Part shown: positions 8,368 to 17,109 of the stretch, in pieces
How positions within the stretch are numbered: position 1 is the stretch's first letter
Layout: every line of letters starts with the position of its first letter
DNA from: Spirochaetota bacterium
GTDB taxonomy: Bacteria > Spirochaetota > UBA4802 > JAFGJZ01
DNA length: 64,000 nucleotides
Assembly (NCBI GenBank): GCA_027858855.1
Contig: JAQIBV010000007.1
Span: 62,001 to 126,000 of the forward strand
Direction: 5' to 3'
Program-made: the position numbers and the translations under genes
The notes under the pieces: generated by a model
What the model saw: the letters and a program-made list of their open reading frames with translations, nothing else
Database searches by the model: none
Told to the model about the DNA's origin: nothing

Positions 8368-8561
8368 AATAAATTTCTAAATTTCAGAAGGTAACATCGT
8401 TTAAGTGCCTATTAAGGACAGCGCAAAATTTTAGCTTATAAGAATTTTCGAAAGTTTCTTTGCTGGTCGCAAGATGACTCTTGCTGCTCGCATATGCAGC
8501 CTATGCTGGTCGCAAGTTGACTCTTGCTGCTCGCATATGCGACCTAGTTGAAAAGTTAATT
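8368..8561 (+). repeat. Dispersed intergenic repeat, copy R1
   Basis: The stretch from AATAAATTTCTAAATTTCAG (8368) to about TAGTTGAAAAGTTAAT (8561) recurs, with small changes, at 54379-54645 (same direction) and, for its first 80 bases, at 55041-55120 (inverted). The common core includes CCTATTAAGGACAGCGC and TTTTAGCTTATAA. This copy contains a 37-nt unit twice (8461-8497 and 8504-8540), with one base differing. The unit holds a GCAAGA-TGAC-TCTTGC hairpin and the palindrome GCATATGC. No coding potential seen. Confidence 0.85.
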
Positions 8562-8614
8562 AATAGACGTTCCTATTAATTAACGCAAGGGGTTGCCCCC
8601 TTACGTTAATTAAT
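8555..8614. terminator. Two overlapping alternative stem-loops at the 3' end of hcp
   Basis: GTTAATTAATAG (8555-8566) pairs perfectly with 8573-8584. The segment 8575-8592 instead pairs with 8597-8614 in an 18-bp stem with one mismatch and a 4-nt loop. The two stems share 8575-8584 and cannot form together. The right arm reaches the hcp stop codon (8614-8616), so this is the natural end of the leftward hcp transcript, though no strong T-tract follows. Confidence 0.6.
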
Positions 8615-10245
8615 TAGGCGGTAATGGCTTCAACATCACTATCTGCATCAGTGATTAGTTTAAGATCAAAATTTTGAATCAGCAAATCAACAACAGCTGG
8701 GCTTAAAAAGGCCGGAAGTGTAGGCCCTATACGTATTCCTTTGAACCCCAGAGCTAAAAGAGCAAGCAAAACAGCAACAGCTTTCTGCTCATACCAGGCA
8801 ATATCAAAATCAATTGGTAAATCATTGATATCGTCAAGTTCAAATACATCACGAAGTTTTAACGCAATAAGTGCAAGCGAGTAGGAGTCGTTACATTGCC
8901 CCGCATCCAGGACACGTGGAATTCCTCCAATATCACCAAGATCAAGTTTGTTGTAGCGGTATTTTGCACAACCGGCTGTTAAAATGATTGTATCATCTGG
9001 TAATTTTTGAGCTACATCTGTAAAATAATTTCGTGTCTTGTGTCGTCCATCGCATCCAGCCATTACAACGAATTTTTTAATCTGACCGGACTTAACAGCT
9101 TCGACAACTTTATCTGCAAGAGCAAGAACCTGGTTGTGCGCGAATCCTCCGGTTATTTCTCCCTTCTCAATTTGAAGGGGCGCCGGGCACTCTTTCGCAC
9201 GTGCGATTACTTCTGAAAAGTCTTTCTGTTCTCCTGGTTTACGGTCTGGAATATGAGGAATATCTGTGTATCCTGCCATACCAGTTGTAAAAATTCTATC
9301 CTTGTATGAATCTTTAACAGGTGTTATACAGTTGGTGGTCATAAGAATGGCACCGTTAAAAGAATCAAACTCTTCACCCTGTTTCCACCATGCATTTCCG
9401 TAGTTTCCAACCAGATGCTTGAATTTCTTCAGTTCAGGATAGTAGTGTGCCGGCAACATTTCACTGTGAGTGTAGACATCCACACCTGATCCTTCAGTCT
9501 GTTCAAGAAGCTCTTTAAGGTCTAAAAGATCGTGCCCAGAAATCAGTATGCCTGGAGCTGAACGGGTTCCAATTTGAACCTTTGTAATTTCGGGGTTGCC
9601 GAAGGTCTCGGTGTTCCCTTTATCAAGCAGAGCCATAGTCTTGACTGCATGTTCTCCAGTAGCAAGTGTTAATGCTATCAAATCATCAACACTGTTATTT
9701 TTGACAATCTGTGATAATGTATTTATTATGAAGTCATAAATATCTTTGTCTTCATAATCTAAAACAGCCGCATGATGAAGATATGCCGAAATACCTTTGA
9801 CTCCATAGGTAATCAGTTCTGTTAATGAGCGGATGTTTTCATCCTCAATCGCATTAACACCACATCCTTCGGGAATTCTATTCTCTCCGGTGACGGCTGG
9901 TTCACTCCATGATGCAAGAGGGCTTGTTTTTGACACATCGAGAGAGAACTTTTTAACCAGTTCCTGTTTTAACAGGATAGCCTCTGATATTTTCGCAATA
10001 ATCGCGTTATCATCAAAATTAGCATTGGTGATTGTCATAAAAAGAGACTCGGTAATGAAGCGTCCATACTTTTCATCATATGGCTGTGAAGCCGGACTAC
10101 TCGTTAGCAGTTCACAGATCCCTTTAAGGTGAGAAATAAGAAGATCCTGAAGGTTTGCAGTCGGGCCCTTTTTTCCACAGGCTCCATGAATAGTACAACC
10201 GCTGTTTTTTGCGGTTTCTTGACATTGAAAACAAAACATTGACAT
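8614..10245 (-). CDS. hcp: Hydroxylamine reductase (hybrid cluster protein, Prismane)
   Basis: The 543-residue protein has the N-terminal cysteine cluster of the anaerobe-type Hcp, [20 protein letters not shown] (C5, C8, C17, C23), which binds an Fe-S cubane. It also has the downstream residues of the hybrid cluster: [52 protein letters not shown] and [13 protein letters not shown]. Hcp reduces hydroxylamine in vitro and NO in vivo and serves nitrosative-stress defence in anaerobes. AAGGAGGA precedes the ATG. A CRP/FNR-type dyad about 100 nt upstream points to redox or NO control. No separate hcr reductase is next to it. Confidence 0.96.
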   Translation of the reverse strand: MSMFCFQCQETAKNSGCTIHGACGKKGPTANLQDLLISHLKGICELLTSSPASQPYDEKYGRFITESLFMTITNANFDDNAIIAKISEAILLKQELVKKFSLDVSKTSPLASWSEPAVTGENRIPEGCGVNAIEDENIRSLTELITYGVKGISAYLHHAAVLDYEDKDIYDFIINTLSQIVKNNSVDDLIALTLATGEHAVKTMALLDKGNTETFGNPEITKVQIGTRSAPGILISGHDLLDLKELLEQTEGSGVDVYTHSEMLPAHYYPELKKFKHLVGNYGNAWWKQGEEFDSFNGAILMTTNCITPVKDSYKDRIFTTGMAGYTDIPHIPDRKPGEQKDFSEVIARAKECPAPLQIEKGEITGGFAHNQVLALADKVVEAVKSGQIKKFVVMAGCDGRHKTRNYFTDVAQKLPDDTIILTAGCAKYRYNKLDLGDIGGIPRVLDAGQCNDSYSLALIALKLRDVFELDDINDLPIDFDIAWYEQKAVAVLLALLALGFKGIRIGPTLPAFLSPAVVDLLIQNFDLKLITDADSDVEAITA

Positions 10246-10321
10246 AATATCCTCCTTAAATTATTTAATATTTTTATTGTTGAAAACCGGAATCAATAAA
10301 TTATCACTAAAATTATGGTAT

Positions 10322-10356
10322 ATTATAAGCCTACTGTATTACTTGACACAAGTCAA
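10322..10356 (-). promoter_or_regulatory. hcp promoter region with CRP/FNR-type (HcpR-like) operator
   Basis: TTGAC-ACAA-GTCAA at 10343-10356 is a perfect dyad of the CRP/FNR type. It resembles the TTGAC-N4-GTCAA sites described for HcpR, a regulator of hcp genes. Leftward, a TATAAT (10322-10327, minus strand) starts 15 nt beyond it, so the dyad overlaps the expected -35 region of an hcp promoter. It could act on hcp, on the divergent transporter, or both. Regulator identity is inferred. Confidence 0.65.
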
Positions 10357-10426
10357 AGAAAGAGTGAGTAAGTTGAAAAATATGAGGAAATTTTGATTTA
10401 AGACTATTTGGTGAAAAGGTTAATAG

Positions 10427-12010
10427 ATGATTAGTTTTGCAGATGGTGCGGTTATTGTCGGTGGTGCGGGTCTCTTTTTGCTGGGAATGAACCTTATGAC
10501 TGAGGGATTGAAATCTCTTGCCGGTGATAATATAAAAACAATTCTGGCACGTTTTACCAAGGGGCGATTCTCTTCTGTTGCTCTTGGAACGATTGTAACA
10601 ACCCTTGTACAATCGTCGCATGTTACAACAATAGCCGCCATTGGATTTGTGGGTGCCGGTTTAATCTCTTTCCATAACTCTCTGGGTATTATTTTTGGGG
10701 CAAATCTGGGTACTACAACAATTGGTTGGATTGTTTCATTGTTGGGCTTGAAACTCAAGATTTCACTAATTGCATTGCCGATTGTAGCAATAGGGGCATT
10801 GTGTCGTCTGTTCTCGAATGACAGAGTGAATTACCTTGGTAATGTGCTTGCCGGTTTCGGACTTATTTTTGTCGGAGTCGATATTCTTCAAAATGGCATG
10901 GTTTCACTTGTTGAGTATATTGATTTGAGCTATTTCAGTGGATATACAATTGGTGGCCGGCTTATGCTGATTCTTGTCGGTGTTATAATGACACTGATAA
11001 TGCAGTCTTCTGGTGCTGCAATTACGATGACACTTGCAGCCCTGCATTCCGGTGGAATTACTATTGAACAGGGAGCCGCACTTGTTATTGGGCAGAATAT
11101 AGGTACTACAATAACTGCTGCCCTTGCTGGAATTGGGGGATCTACACAGGCAAAAAGAACAGCTGTTGCTCATGTTCTTTTTAATCTGTTTTCGGCCGGG
11201 ATAGCTTTTGCTATCCTTCCGTTTTTTTTAAAAATCCTGAAAGTATTTTTGGAGTATGGTAATATTTACGGGCCCACTTTCCATCTTTCAGCTTTTCATA
11301 CCTCCTTTAATATTCTGGGAGTAATAATATTCCTTCCAATTATTAAACAGTTTGCTTATGTAGTCGAAAAAATAATTCCGGAAAAACCTAATCGGTTTAC
11401 AAGTAATCTTGATTCCGGAGTTTCATCGATTCCATCTCTGGCTCTTGCATCGGTAAAGATTAGTCTTCAGAATTGTCTTCTGGATCTTGTTGTATCGTTG
11501 CGTACAGTTATCTCTTCAAACAAATTACATAACAGTCAACAGACCGTTTTAGAGGTGGAAGGGGGATTAACAGAAATTCGCTCATATCTTGGTATGATTA
11601 AAACCGGCAGAAAAAGTTCAAATGATTTATACAACATGCATATTCGGTTATTGCACGCTTTGGAACACATGGAATTTATTGTTGATGCTTCGCTTGAAAG
11701 TACAGTCATGTATATTAGTCGTAACGAGACGCAACTGGTGCAAGAGAGCAGTGAATTGATTGAAGATCTGGATTATATAATCAATTATCTTGAAAAACGA
11801 TCTGAAATTATAGATCTAAATTTGCTGGAAGAATCTGCTCATCATATAAATCAACTTCGTTATGATCGGAGGCATGCTATATTAAAGAAAACCGCACACG
11901 GAGAGATGAGTCCAGAGCAGGCTTTCAAGGAAATTGAATCAATAAGATGGTTGGATAAAGTATCCTACAGATTATGGAAAAGTATCTACTATCTTTTTGG
12001 TGAAGAATAG
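10427..12010 (+). CDS. Na/Pi cotransporter family protein with C-terminal PhoU-like domain
   Basis: The 527-residue protein begins with a membrane domain (about residues 1-310) holding the two inverted repeats of the SLC34/NptA family. Each carries the diagnostic QSS motif (TLVQSSHVTT and LIMQSSGAAITM) and a conserved GANLGTT or GQNIGTT block. After about residue 340 the protein is soluble and helical, consistent with the PhoU-like regulatory domain usual in bacterial members. It is expected to move sodium with phosphate or another anion across the inner membrane. It is divergent from hcp and shares its 180-bp intergenic region. Confidence 0.92.
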   Translation: MISFADGAVIVGGAGLFLLGMNLMTEGLKSLAGDNIKTILARFTKGRFSSVALGTIVTTLVQSSHVTTIAAIGFVGAGLISFHNSLGIIFGANLGTTTIGWIVSLLGLKLKISLIALPIVAIGALCRLFSNDRVNYLGNVLAGFGLIFVGVDILQNGMVSLVEYIDLSYFSGYTIGGRLMLILVGVIMTLIMQSSGAAITMTLAALHSGGITIEQGAALVIGQNIGTTITAALAGIGGSTQAKRTAVAHVLFNLFSAGIAFAILPFFLKILKVFLEYGNIYGPTFHLSAFHTSFNILGVIIFLPIIKQFAYVVEKIIPEKPNRFTSNLDSGVSSIPSLALASVKISLQNCLLDLVVSLRTVISSNKLHNSQQTVLEVEGGLTEIRSYLGMIKTGRKSSNDLYNMHIRLLHALEHMEFIVDASLESTVMYISRNETQLVQESSELIEDLDYIINYLEKRSEIIDLNLLEESAHHINQLRYDRRHAILKKTAHGEMSPEQAFKEIESIRWLDKVSYRLWKSIYYLFGEE

Positions 12011-12021
12011 GGCTGAAGGAT

Positions 12022-15000
12022 TTATTTAATATCAATAATTATCAGTGTTATATCATCATTCTGTGATTCACCCCATTTTGTAACAGCTTTAATTATCAGA
12101 TCAATCAGATCAGATTTATCTTTTTTGATATTTTTGAGAATTAACGATTTTATTCGCTCCATTCCGAACATTTCTCTTTTGTCATTAAATGCCTCATAGA
12201 TACCGTCTGTATAAAGGAAAATCCGATCTCCCGGTTCCAGATTGATGTAGATAAGCTCATTGTTCAGTGGTTTGTGGAACCCGATTATTCGTCCCGGAGG
12301 AGTATAAAATTCAAAATCGTTTCTCTTTTTCCGGTAAATCATCAGAGGCTCGTGACCTGCTCGACTGTAAAGCAGAGATCGGTTTGATGCGTTCAGATAT
12401 AATACTCCTGCTGTAAGAAAGATGTCTATTGAATTTTTAATAACAATCCGTTCCAGATCTTTCAGAAAATGTTCTGGTTGGTGAATTGTATGTTCGAGTG
12501 CTGTGAAGATTGCTTTGAGCATTGAGGCGACCAGAGCTGAATGGACGCCATGTCCGTTAACATCTGAAATCATTATTCCTATGTCATTATTGTCTTTCTG
12601 ATGAAAGTAGTAAAAGTCTCCACCGATTTTCCGTGAAGGACGGTATTCGGAGCATATCGAAAAAACCTCATTCTGAGGAGACGTGGCCGGTAAAATTCTT
12701 TTTTGAATGTCCCGTGCAATTTCAATATCATTTTCAATACTAATCAGGCGCTCTCTTTCAATAACTGACTTTTTGAGTGAAAGATGAGTCTCGATACGTG
12801 CTTGAAGCTCGTATGTGCTGAAAGGTTTTTTTAAATAATCGTTAACACCGGCGGCAAAGCCATTTACAATATCGTGAACACCCTCTTTTGTAGTTAGCAT
12901 AATAATTGGCAAATCAAATAGATTATATTCGTTTCTTAATATTTTTGTTACTTCTGTACCGGACAGTCCAGGTAACATAAGATCCATGATTATTAGATCA
13001 GGAAGCTGGTTTTCTTTAATTGAGTCCAGTAGTTCTTCACCACTGTGAAACGAAGATACATTAAAATTCATGTTCTGGAGCTGATTTTCAAGAACCCTGA
13101 CGTTAATTGGTTCATCATCAATAATTGAAATACAGGAACCTGCAAAATCATAGTTTGATTGTATTGAAATTGGTTCATATAGATTCTGCTCTTCCTCAGA
13201 GTATAAATTAGAATAATCAGAATCGGAAAAATCATGGATACCGGCTTGAATAGGTGTGTCAGTTATAACTTCATTATTGTTTACTGGTAGATAAACAGTA
13301 AAGCTGGAACCATTGTTAATAACCGATTCGACATCAATATAACCATTATGACACTCTATAAGTCTTTTGGTTATAGTCAGACCTATGCCTGTCCCGCTGT
13401 ATTTTCGCGACAAGGAGTTATGTAATTGTTCAAACGGAACGAAAATTGCTTCATATTTATCTGCAGGTATTCCAATACCCGTATCAGATATAGAAATTTT
13501 GATATACTCGATGTTATTTTCTTCGAGAGATTCGGTAGTAATTGTAATTACTCCGGAGTGTGTAAATTTATAGGCGTTATCCACCAGGTTGAAAACAATT
13601 TGATATAACCGTTTTCTGTCGGCAATGATGGTTTGAATTTTTGCGTAATCATGAGTAATAACTGAGACTTTTTTATTTCGATACAGTTGTTGCAGATTAT
13701 TTAAAACATTTGAAATAATCTCATTAACATTGACTTCTGTATATAGTAGGCGCAAGTCTCCCTGTTTTAGCTTCGAAAAATCTAGCAGATCATCAATTAA
13801 ACCCGAAAGTCTTTTGCCACTTGCAATGATGAGCTGAATATTTTCTACCGATGATTCACAAAGATCTTGTCGGTTATTTGTGATATCCTCGGCGATTTTA
13901 ATGATTCCAGTTACTGGGGATTTTAATTCGTGAGAGGTATTAGCAAGAAATTCATCTTTCATTGAGTCGATACTGTTAAGAACCTCATTCTTCTTAAAGA
14001 GTTCAGAGCTTAAAAATTCTTTTTTCCTAACAGTGCTGCTTAATCGAATTGAAAGCATATATGCCTGAGATAAGATAAAGATAAAGAATCCGTAAGTTGC
14101 ATAATAGCCAGTATTAATATAACGCATAGTATATAGAATGTCATTTGCAGTAAAGAAAATAACAATGCTGTAGCCTGTCAGCATTATCTCGGAGCCTGTT
14201 TTTTTTTCAACAATTGCCGAGATAGTGATATAAAATAAAAATAGAGATAAACAGATAAAAAATATGTGATAATAGTTCAAAATTGATGTGTACAAGTTTT
14301 GCGATGCAGTCAAAACAAGTATGATGAAAATAGTGGTAATGATATTAATGCAATAGATTAATATTCTGTGTTTTTTGTTGAAAAAAACATGATGCAAAAA
14401 ATTAGTAAAAACCATAGTCGCCAAATAGTAGGTTGCGTGCCAGATTCTAAGCATGAGTTCTGGTGAAAACGTTGGAAGTGTAAGCATAAAAATTCGCTCA
14501 CCCTGTACAGAAGTCCTTGTGGCAAGAACCATACAAAAGAGTGCAAAAAGTAGGTATGATGAACGGTCACTTTTGAGCATTATGAAAAGCATAAGATGGT
14601 ATAAACTTAGTGTTAAAAGAACCGCGGTAACAAAATACTCAAAGCTCATTTTTTTAAGAGTGTTGCTGATCACACCCTTTTTTGATCCCAGTAAAATTGG
14701 ATATGCCAATCCGCCATTGCGATTATTATATGATGCGCACTGAAGAGTGAGCGAATAAATCCGTTTTAGTGGAACAAATTCAGCTGTTTCTCTCATGAAG
14801 GTGTAAGAGAAAGAGTCTGAACTTTTAGTAACATTTCCTGATGACATAATTAATAGATCATCAAGATATAGATTATAAGCAGTACTTGTCCCGGGAATTT
14901 TAAAAAGAAGTTTTTTGCCGATTGCATTTTGTGGAAGAACTAGTTTAAGCTGATAAGTTGCATAACCTGATTTTGTAATTGTAGCATCATTGAGTCCATG

Positions 15001-15297
15001 AGCATTCCACCATCCTGGTAAATACACGAATTTGGCTTCTTCAGCTGGAATTATGTCGGTTGGCGAGTATAATTTTTTCCAATAAAAACGCCAGTTTCCG
15101 TTAAGTTTAACAATCCTGTTTTCAGCTATTGTTGAAGATGAAATATTTATGATCCCATTATATGCTTCGCTTTCCTCCTGAACCATTAGTTGTAAACTGA
15201 CAAAAATTATAACAGTTATTATTGCAAGGGCAGTGCAGAACAGTGCTGTAAACGATAGTTCCTGGATTTTAGAATAGATTTTAGATATGCTAATCAC
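12022..15297 (-). CDS. 7TM sensor histidine kinase fused to receiver and SpoIIE-type PP2C phosphatase
   Basis: The 1091-residue protein has a signal/TM helix (about 15-35), an extracytoplasmic jelly-roll-like domain with GNWRFYWKKL (about 60-205), and seven predicted TM helices (about 215-420), a 7TMR-DISM layout. Then come HisKA with phospho-acceptor H456 (ANTSHELKSP), HATPase_c (NLVDNAYKF, DTGIGIPAD, GTGIGLTI), a receiver with D772 (IIMDLMLPGLSG, lysine in YLKKPF), and a PP2C domain with GGDFYYF, ISDVNGHG and DDITLI. All catalytic motifs look intact. The start is GTG with GGGAG upstream. Inferred role: an extracellular cue controls a phosphorelay whose output is dephosphorylation of a partner such as a STAS antagonist. 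Confidence 0.93.
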   Translation of the reverse strand: MISISKIYSKIQELSFTALFCTALAIITVIIFVSLQLMVQEESEAYNGIINISSSTIAENRIVKLNGNWRFYWKKLYSPTDIIPAEEAKFVYLPGWWNAHGLNDATITKSGYATYQLKLVLPQNAIGKKLLFKIPGTSTAYNLYLDDLLIMSSGNVTKSSDSFSYTFMRETAEFVPLKRIYSLTLQCASYNNRNGGLAYPILLGSKKGVISNTLKKMSFEYFVTAVLLTLSLYHLMLFIMLKSDRSSYLLFALFCMVLATRTSVQGERIFMLTLPTFSPELMLRIWHATYYLATMVFTNFLHHVFFNKKHRILIYCINIITTIFIILVLTASQNLYTSILNYYHIFFICLSLFLFYITISAIVEKKTGSEIMLTGYSIVIFFTANDILYTMRYINTGYYATYGFFIFILSQAYMLSIRLSSTVRKKEFLSSELFKKNEVLNSIDSMKDEFLANTSHELKSPVTGIIKIAEDITNNRQDLCESSVENIQLIIASGKRLSGLIDDLLDFSKLKQGDLRLLYTEVNVNEIISNVLNNLQQLYRNKKVSVITHDYAKIQTIIADRKRLYQIVFNLVDNAYKFTHSGVITITTESLEENNIEYIKISISDTGIGIPADKYEAIFVPFEQLHNSLSRKYSGTGIGLTITKRLIECHNGYIDVESVINNGSSFTVYLPVNNNEVITDTPIQAGIHDFSDSDYSNLYSEEEQNLYEPISIQSNYDFAGSCISIIDDEPINVRVLENQLQNMNFNVSSFHSGEELLDSIKENQLPDLIIMDLMLPGLSGTEVTKILRNEYNLFDLPIIMLTTKEGVHDIVNGFAAGVNDYLKKPFSTYELQARIETHLSLKKSVIERERLISIENDIEIARDIQKRILPATSPQNEVFSICSEYRPSRKIGGDFYYFHQKDNNDIGIMISDVNGHGVHSALVASMLKAIFTALEHTIHQPEHFLKDLERIVIKNSIDIFLTAGVLYLNASNRSLLYSRAGHEPLMIYRKKRNDFEFYTPPGRIIGFHKPLNNELIYINLEPGDRIFLYTDGIYEAFNDKREMFGMERIKSLILKNIKKDKSDLIDLIIKAVTKWGESQNDDITLIIIDIK

Positions 15298-15337
15298 TGA
15301 TACACTACTCCCATAGGAAAAAACATTAAAATTGTTA

Positions 15338-15370
15338 AAGACTTTTAAAGACTTTTAAAGATTCTTTAAT
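15338..15370. repeat. Short tandem repeat
   Basis: The decamer ACTTTTAAAG occurs twice in direct succession (15341-15360), flanked by partial copies. It lies in the 100-bp gap between the kinase start and the symporter stop. It may be replication slippage; no function is evident. Confidence 0.6.
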
Positions 15371-15396
15371 ATACAGAAAAATGGGTAATGCAGTAT

Positions 15397-16749
15397 CTAC
15401 TTCTCAATTTTTTGCAGGTTTTTAGGATATTTTACTAATATGATCATTCCCCCAAGTGATACCAAGGCTCCGAGTATTAAGGATAAACGGATGCCAAGCG
15501 GGTTCGCAATGTCTTTTCCAAAAAAAACGTATAGCGCAGCGGCAGCGGCTGTGGATATACCCAGATTCAGTTTCAAAAAAAGACCGTTTACTCCGAAATA
15601 GATTCCTTCACGGTTTTCGCCGGTTATTTTGTAGTCGTAATCACATAGTTCTGCTATGAAAACATTAGGCAGAATAAGAAAAATTGCCGTGGGAAATCCC
15701 AAAAGTCCCCAGAAGATTTTTCCATAAATATTGGGGTTCACGGGTAATAAACCTGTTGCAGACAAACAAATAGACAACAATGCAAAAAGTAAAAGTCCTA
15801 ATAACATAATGCGTCTTTTGCCAAATATTCGTGTCAAATACATCACTAAAACAAATGAAAAACCGGCCGCCACGAAAAGAATTATAAAATTCAGACCAGA
15901 CTCTTCTATTTCAAGATTCATCATTGTTTCACCGACATGAATTGCAGAAGAGCGGAGGATATTGAAAACAAACCAGCCGGCCATATAGCTGATTAAAAAG
16001 ATGACAAAATATCTGTTTGATAATGTTTTTTTTATAGATGTGAAAATGTCCAGGGAGGAGGGGACAGAACGAGTGAAACGTTTTTCATTAATCGCAAAGA
16101 TTGATGCTAATAAGAAAAGAAATCCAACAGCACTCAGTAGTATAATCATATACTGATATGATTGAGTTAATGAAAAGTGTTTTCTGAATAATCCAATAAG
16201 TGCAGACCCTCCGATCATGGCGATAGCTCCACCTATCAATGCGAAGTACCCCTGGGCTGTCGTTATTGATAACCGGTCTTTTTCGCTGTTCGCCAGTTCG
16301 GGTATCAGTGCTATGTAGGGCGCAACATACATTGTGTAAAACAGAAAGAAAAGAGAAAACATGCACGAAAGATATATTACGTTAATTATCGAGACTCCTG
16401 CTACAGGAGGGAAGAAGACCAAGGCTGTTGTAAGGGTGAATGGTATAACTGATATTATCAGAAAAAATCTTCTTCTACCAAATCGTGATCGTGATTTATC
16501 AGAAGCAGAGGCAATGAGAGGGTCTGAAATTGCATCAATTATTCTGCCAGCAAACATAATGAAACCAATAGTCGGGATAATGTAAAAAATGGTGTCAGGC
16601 AGGTACTGTATCATCTGTCCGGATTGAATGCTTTCAGCTGGGGGCAATAAAAAATTCATATAGAACGCAAGAATCAAGGAGTCAAATAGTGCGTGGCCTG
16701 CTGACGAGACATTATATAAAAACAAACGGAATCCTTTAATCTGTTCCAT
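15397..16749 (-). CDS. MFS sugar:cation symporter, GPH (MelB-like) family
   Basis: The 450-residue membrane protein has about 12 hydrophobic segments. The GPH signature DAISDPLIASASDKSRSRFG followed by RRRFF lies between TM2 and TM3, where MelB/XylP-type glycoside-pentoside-hexuronide symporters carry cation-binding aspartates. A second family-like region is TRIFGKRRIMLLG in the second half. CAAGGAGAA precedes the ATG at good spacing. It probably imports a sugar or glycoside with Na+ or H+, which fits a host that secretes a glucanase (start of the window), but the substrate is unknown. Downstream of nothing obvious in the same direction. Confidence 0.87.
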   Translation of the reverse strand: MEQIKGFRLFLYNVSSAGHALFDSLILAFYMNFLLPPAESIQSGQMIQYLPDTIFYIIPTIGFIMFAGRIIDAISDPLIASASDKSRSRFGRRRFFLIISVIPFTLTTALVFFPPVAGVSIINVIYLSCMFSLFFLFYTMYVAPYIALIPELANSEKDRLSITTAQGYFALIGGAIAMIGGSALIGLFRKHFSLTQSYQYMIILLSAVGFLFLLASIFAINEKRFTRSVPSSLDIFTSIKKTLSNRYFVIFLISYMAGWFVFNILRSSAIHVGETMMNLEIEESGLNFIILFVAAGFSFVLVMYLTRIFGKRRIMLLGLLLFALLSICLSATGLLPVNPNIYGKIFWGLLGFPTAIFLILPNVFIAELCDYDYKITGENREGIYFGVNGLFLKLNLGISTAAAAALYVFFGKDIANPLGIRLSLILGALVSLGGMIILVKYPKNLQKIEK

Positions 16750-17109
16750 TTATATTCTCCTTGATTTCTATTATATCTCAGAATTGTAGATAATCAGAAT
16801 AAGTCAATCTTTCTTTTAAAGATGAGAGATAGAGGGCTACAAAAACCTTAAATACATGTGACAATGTTTTTTGATAATTAAAATTAGATTTTTTAAGCTG
16901 TCTGTGTGAAACAATTTTCCATTCTTTTAACCACACAAGAAGTGTCTGATATTATCGCTATATAGAATTTCCTAATACTAATTCGCAATTGAAAGCAGAT
17001 ATTCTTGAATGCAATAAAAATTGCCTATTTGGCGTATGATAATAAAAAAGAGATGACTTCTTTCTTGGTTCAGATCATTATTTCCAAAAATAATAAAAAT
17101 GGATTGTCT
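16750..17109. other. Divergent intergenic region, no gene seen
   Basis: AT-rich spacer between the leftward symporter and the rightward TPR gene, expected to carry both promoters. Only a tiny hairpin, GCAAT-AAAA-ATTGC, near 17021-17034 stands out. Confidence 0.5.

Noticed and set aside
9833-10132. 99-residue plus-strand ORF inside hcp
   Set aside because: Antisense shadow of a well-conserved enzyme gene.
17005-17109. N-terminal extension of the TPR protein
   Set aside because: Starting at 17110 yields a proper signal peptide; the extension would bury it.
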